A DNA stretch of 8,346 nucleotides, from assembly GCA_965603115.1 (NCBI GenBank), contig CBFDBT010000119.1:1-8346 (forward strand), read 5' to 3'. A program made the position numbers and the translations under genes. The stretch is from CBFDBT01 sp965603115 (GTDB lineage Bacteria; Pseudomonadota; Alphaproteobacteria; Sphingomonadales; Kordiimonadaceae). The notes beneath the pieces were generated by a model, which saw nothing but the letters and a program-made list of their open reading frames with translations, was not told where the DNA came from and did not search any database. Numbering within the stretch: the stretch's first letter is position 1; each line of letters opens with the position of its first letter. Positions 6,503 through 8,346 of the stretch are shown piece by piece.

Positions 6503-7024
6503 CTACTTTTTTTTCTGTCCTTCGTCTTTCGCCATCATTTGCTCGCCTAAAGTCTGCAATGCTTGGCGCAGATCATCGGACTTGGTTTGCCCAACCAGAG
6601 AGCCAATTTGACGCTTGACGACCCTGCTAGCTTCTAGGGGTTTAGAGCTTTGGTGATATTTTTTTCTAGGCAGTGGTCCTTGCTGAATTTGAACATTCGC
6701 AATTGCCAAATATCCATAATAGCTATTTACCGATTCGATTATAGCCGGAATGCGAAGCTGTAAAGTTGGGGCAAAAGATGATTCACAGCGAACTAGAAGA
6801 GTACCGCTATTACGGCTGGCTCGCGGGAAAGTAATTTTTATAGGCACTACGCAATCAGCAACATCGTGCCCTACGATATGGTGCCAGCGCGTTATAATCT
6901 CAGTCTGAACAAAACCTTGCCTCCTGAGCGCCGGAGATAGCAAAGCCGTGGTCAATCGTGAAGCCCTGACGGACTTTCGACGGCGGTAACTAGTATTCGC
7001 TTTTTGTTTTTTTGCCTCTGTCAC
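6503..7024 (-). CDS. dciA: DciA / DUF721 family protein (probable replicative helicase loader)
   Basis: The product has 173 residues with a basic N-terminus (KK, RRRK). The DUF721 core follows (about 27-112): LLSPALRRQGF, then TEIITRWHHIVG with the conserved Trp47, then a beta-rich stretch FPRASRNSGTLLVRCESSFAPTLQLR. The C-terminus is long, basic and low in complexity, ending in KKK. Family members of the DciA type assist DnaB loading in bacteria lacking DnaC or DnaI, and are basic and bind DNA. The start is GTG at 7022-7024, with GGGA only three bases before it. An upstream ATG is out of frame, so no better start exists. The gene is divergent from mutY and heads the probable dciA-dsbA-smc unit. 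The helicase-loader role is inferred from the family. Confidence 0.82.
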   Translation of the reverse strand: MTEAKKQKANTSYRRRKSVRASRLTTALLSPALRRQGFVQTEIITRWHHIVGHDVADCVVPIKITFPRASRNSGTLLVRCESSFAPTLQLRIPAIIESVNSYYGYLAIANVQIQQGPLPRKKYHQSSKPLEASRVVKRQIGSLVGQTKSDDLRQALQTLGEQMMAKDEGQKKK

Positions 7025-7103
7025 ATTCCCAAGCCTTGCTCATTTAACAGACAGTGTTATTACTACTGCGACCGCCAAGCAAGGACAAGCGGCATATATT
7101 TTA
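7025..7103. promoter_or_regulatory. Divergent promoter region between dciA and mutY
   Basis: This 79-base gap must hold the signals for both flanking genes. On the plus strand a weak pair TTGCTC (7036-7041) and TATTAC (7058-7063), 16 bases apart, could serve mutY. On the minus strand TTGCTT and TAACAC, 17 bases apart, could serve dciA. A seven-base inverted repeat, CCTTGCT (7034-7040) and AGCAAGG (7078-7084), brackets the centre and could be a shared operator or chance. None of the boxes is close to consensus. Confidence 0.4.
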
Positions 7104-8153
7104 TTGAGAGTGATTTTGACAAAATTTTCTGCAAAACTCCTAAAATGGTACGATAGGCATCAACGTGACCTTCCTTGGAGAGCCAAAGCTGGCTCAGTGG
7201 CCAACCCCTATCACGTTTGGCTTAGTGAAATCATGCTTCAGCAAACTACGGTTGCCGCGGTGCAAAGTTATTTCAAGAAGTTCATCACCCTATGGCCAAC
7301 CATTGAAGCCCTCGCAGTTGCTCCAGAAGAAGACGTGCTGGCTGCATGGGCGGGCCTTGGTTATTACGCCCGAGCGCGCAATCTTATTAAATGTGCTAAA
7401 ATCATTGCCAATGAAAGAGACGGGATATTTCCAAACCAAGAGGCCGAGCTGAGAGAGCTGCCTGGTATTGGCGATTACACCGCCGCCGCCATTGCTGCCA
7501 TTGCTTTCGCACGCAGCACTGTTGTCGTTGATGCCAATATTGAGCGCATTGTGTCACGCCTAATGAAAATCAAAACGCCCCTTCCCGCTGGTAAAAAAGA
7601 TATAAAATCAGCCATGGCTATTTTGACACCAGATAAAAGAACGGGCGACTTTGCCCAAGCCATGATGGATTTAGGGTCCAGTATTTGCAAACCAAAAACA
7701 CCCAAGTGTAATGCATGCCCGCTTCATACTGACTGTGGCGCCTATGCTAGTTCGTCAATGGAGAGTTATCCCGTTAAAGCCGCAAAAAAAATCCGACCGA
7801 CCCGTCGCGCGCTCGCCTATTTCATAGAAGTCGACGGTTATATACTGTTGGAACGCCGTCCAGACAGTGGATTGCTTGGCGGCATGCCGGGCCTACTTTG
7901 CAATGAGTGGGTTGAGCAAGATGTAGAAAAAGCCTTTGATCACAATAATTTACCACCACCTTTTAAAGCTGATTGGTGTTTAGTTGATGGTATAAGTAAA
8001 CACACATTCACACATTTTCATCTCGAAACAAAAGTGATGCAGGCTAAGCTTGAAACGCGCCCACATTCAAATCATTTATGGGTTAAGAAAGATGATGTTC
8101 TCAATTATGGTCTTCCTACCGTTTTTAAAAAAATGATCAAATTGGCTTTATAA
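7104..8153 (+). CDS. mutY: Adenine DNA glycosylase MutY
   Basis: This 349-residue protein removes adenine mispaired with 8-oxoguanine. The catalytic domain has SEIMLQQTT with Glu42, the helix-hairpin-helix LPGIGDYTAAAI (119-130) and catalytic Asp143 in VVDANIERIV. The iron-sulfur motif is complete: Cys195-x6-Cys202-x2-Cys205-x5-Cys211. The C-terminal NUDIX-like domain (about 232-349), which recognises 8-oxoG, has LERRPDSGLLGGMPGL and the FTHFHL loop (302-307) in place of the more usual FSH. No ATG is available. TTG at 7104 is the most upstream choice, and GTG at 7110 and TTG at 7116 are alternatives. The last has GAGAG five bases upstream and gives MTKFSAKLLKWYDRH, so it may be the true start. 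The gene is divergent from dciA and convergent with ccrM. Confidence 0.95.
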   Translation: MRVILTKFSAKLLKWYDRHQRDLPWRAKAGSVANPYHVWLSEIMLQQTTVAAVQSYFKKFITLWPTIEALAVAPEEDVLAAWAGLGYYARARNLIKCAKIIANERDGIFPNQEAELRELPGIGDYTAAAIAAIAFARSTVVVDANIERIVSRLMKIKTPLPAGKKDIKSAMAILTPDKRTGDFAQAMMDLGSSICKPKTPKCNACPLHTDCGAYASSSMESYPVKAAKKIRPTRRALAYFIEVDGYILLERRPDSGLLGGMPGLLCNEWVEQDVEKAFDHNNLPPPFKADWCLVDGISKHTFTHFHLETKVMQAKLETRPHSNHLWVKKDDVLNYGLPTVFKKMIKLAL

Positions 8154-8156
8154 GTT

Positions 8157-8186
8157 AAGGGGCGCGCCGACCAGAGCACGCCCCTT
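8157..8186 (+). terminator. Stem-loop just after mutY (possible terminator)
   Basis: AAGGGGCG (8157-8164) pairs perfectly with CGCCCCTT (8179-8186) across a 14-base loop, starting three bases after the mutY stop. No U tract follows on either strand, so it is not a classic intrinsic terminator. It may act with the next hairpin, or protect the mRNA 3' end. The left arm overlaps the 8-bp palindrome GGCGCGCC (8161-8168). Confidence 0.5.
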
Positions 8187-8192
8187 GCAGGA

Positions 8193-8216
8193 GGTCGGAG
8201 TCTAAAAGACTCCTCC
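8193..8216. terminator. Second hairpin in the mutY/ccrM convergent gap, carrying two GANTC sites
   Basis: GGAGTCT (8197-8203) and AGACTCC (8207-8213) form a perfect seven-pair stem with an AAA loop. GG/CC (8193-8194 with 8215-8216) extends it past a small internal loop. It would form in either transcript: TTTT fills the loop region when read from ccrM, and no U run follows in either direction. Each arm contains a CcrM recognition site, GAGTC (8198-8202) and GACTC (8208-8212). It is 22 bases past the ccrM stop. Confidence 0.5.
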
Positions 8217-8238
8217 CAATAATAAATTTGTTAATCCG

Positions 8239-8346
8239 CTATAGTTCCTTACGGATTTCTTGACGAAATACATCAATAGATGTCAGCTCGCCTTTACGCT
8301 CCACATTCCAAAAGGTCCAGCCATTGCAAGCCTGTGCACCCTGCAC
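8239..8346 (-). CDS. ccrM: CcrM-type GANTC adenine-N6 DNA methyltransferase, C-terminal fragment
   Basis: Thirty-five codons and a TAG stop are visible; the rest lies beyond the right edge. The fragment contains ACNGWTFWNVERKGEL followed by TSIDVFRQEIRKEL. This matches the C-terminal extension (RAMA-type region) that I know from alphaproteobacterial CcrM enzymes, where the CNGWTFWH-like motif and the IDxxR helix are conserved. CcrM methylates adenine in GANTC late in the cell cycle. The frame is open to the window edge. The neighbouring mutY and dciA agree with the usual alphaproteobacterial setting. The catalytic DPPY motif is outside the window, so activity cannot be judged. Confidence 0.82.
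   Translation of the reverse strand: MQGAQACNGWTFWNVERKGELTSIDVFRQEIRKEL

Noticed and set aside
6481..6505. Direct repeat of GCCAG around an AT run at the dciA 3' end
   Set aside because: Five-base units with no further copies; not evidence of an insertion scar or attachment site.

Overview
The window looks like a piece of an alphaproteobacterial chromosome. The evidence is the split F0 operon with a b' subunit (atpI-atpB-atpE-b'-b), an SMC with the shortened alphaproteobacterial type of hinge, and the last 35 residues of a CcrM-type GANTC adenine methyltransferase at the right edge. Base composition looks moderate to low in GC for this class (judged by eye, not computed). I cannot name a genus. 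From memory, Caulobacter carries a similar neighbourhood (F0 genes, smc, dsbA-like, DUF721, mutY, ccrM), so the block is probably conserved housekeeping synteny rather than an accessory island.

Layout. Positions 1-2084 (minus strand) hold the membrane half of ATP synthase in transcription order atpI, atpB, atpE, b' and the first five codons of b, which runs off the left edge. A good sigma70-like promoter (2155-2183) lies upstream of atpI, and a GC-rich hairpin (2123-2139) falls between that promoter and atpI. Positions 2254-7024 (minus strand) hold dciA (DUF721), a DsbA-like lipoprotein and smc, probably one transcription unit read in that order. A 79-base divergent gap (7025-7103) separates dciA from mutY, the only complete plus-strand gene (7104-8153). 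mutY converges on the 3' end of ccrM (8239-8346, minus), and the 85 bases between them contain two hairpins.

How the genes work together. The F0 genes make the proton channel of ATP synthase. The other genes serve chromosome maintenance: helicase loading (DciA), chromosome organisation (SMC), repair of A:8-oxoG mispairs (MutY) and cell-cycle DNA methylation (CcrM). The DsbA-like protein acts outside the cytoplasm and shares a transcription unit with them rather than a pathway.

I found no mobile element, CRISPR array, tRNA or rRNA, and no convincing new system. The points most worth a second look are regulatory: two GANTC sites in the hairpin just downstream of ccrM in a window otherwise poor in GANTC, a hairpin in the atp leader, a possible two-state leader before smc, and a hairpin after atpE.
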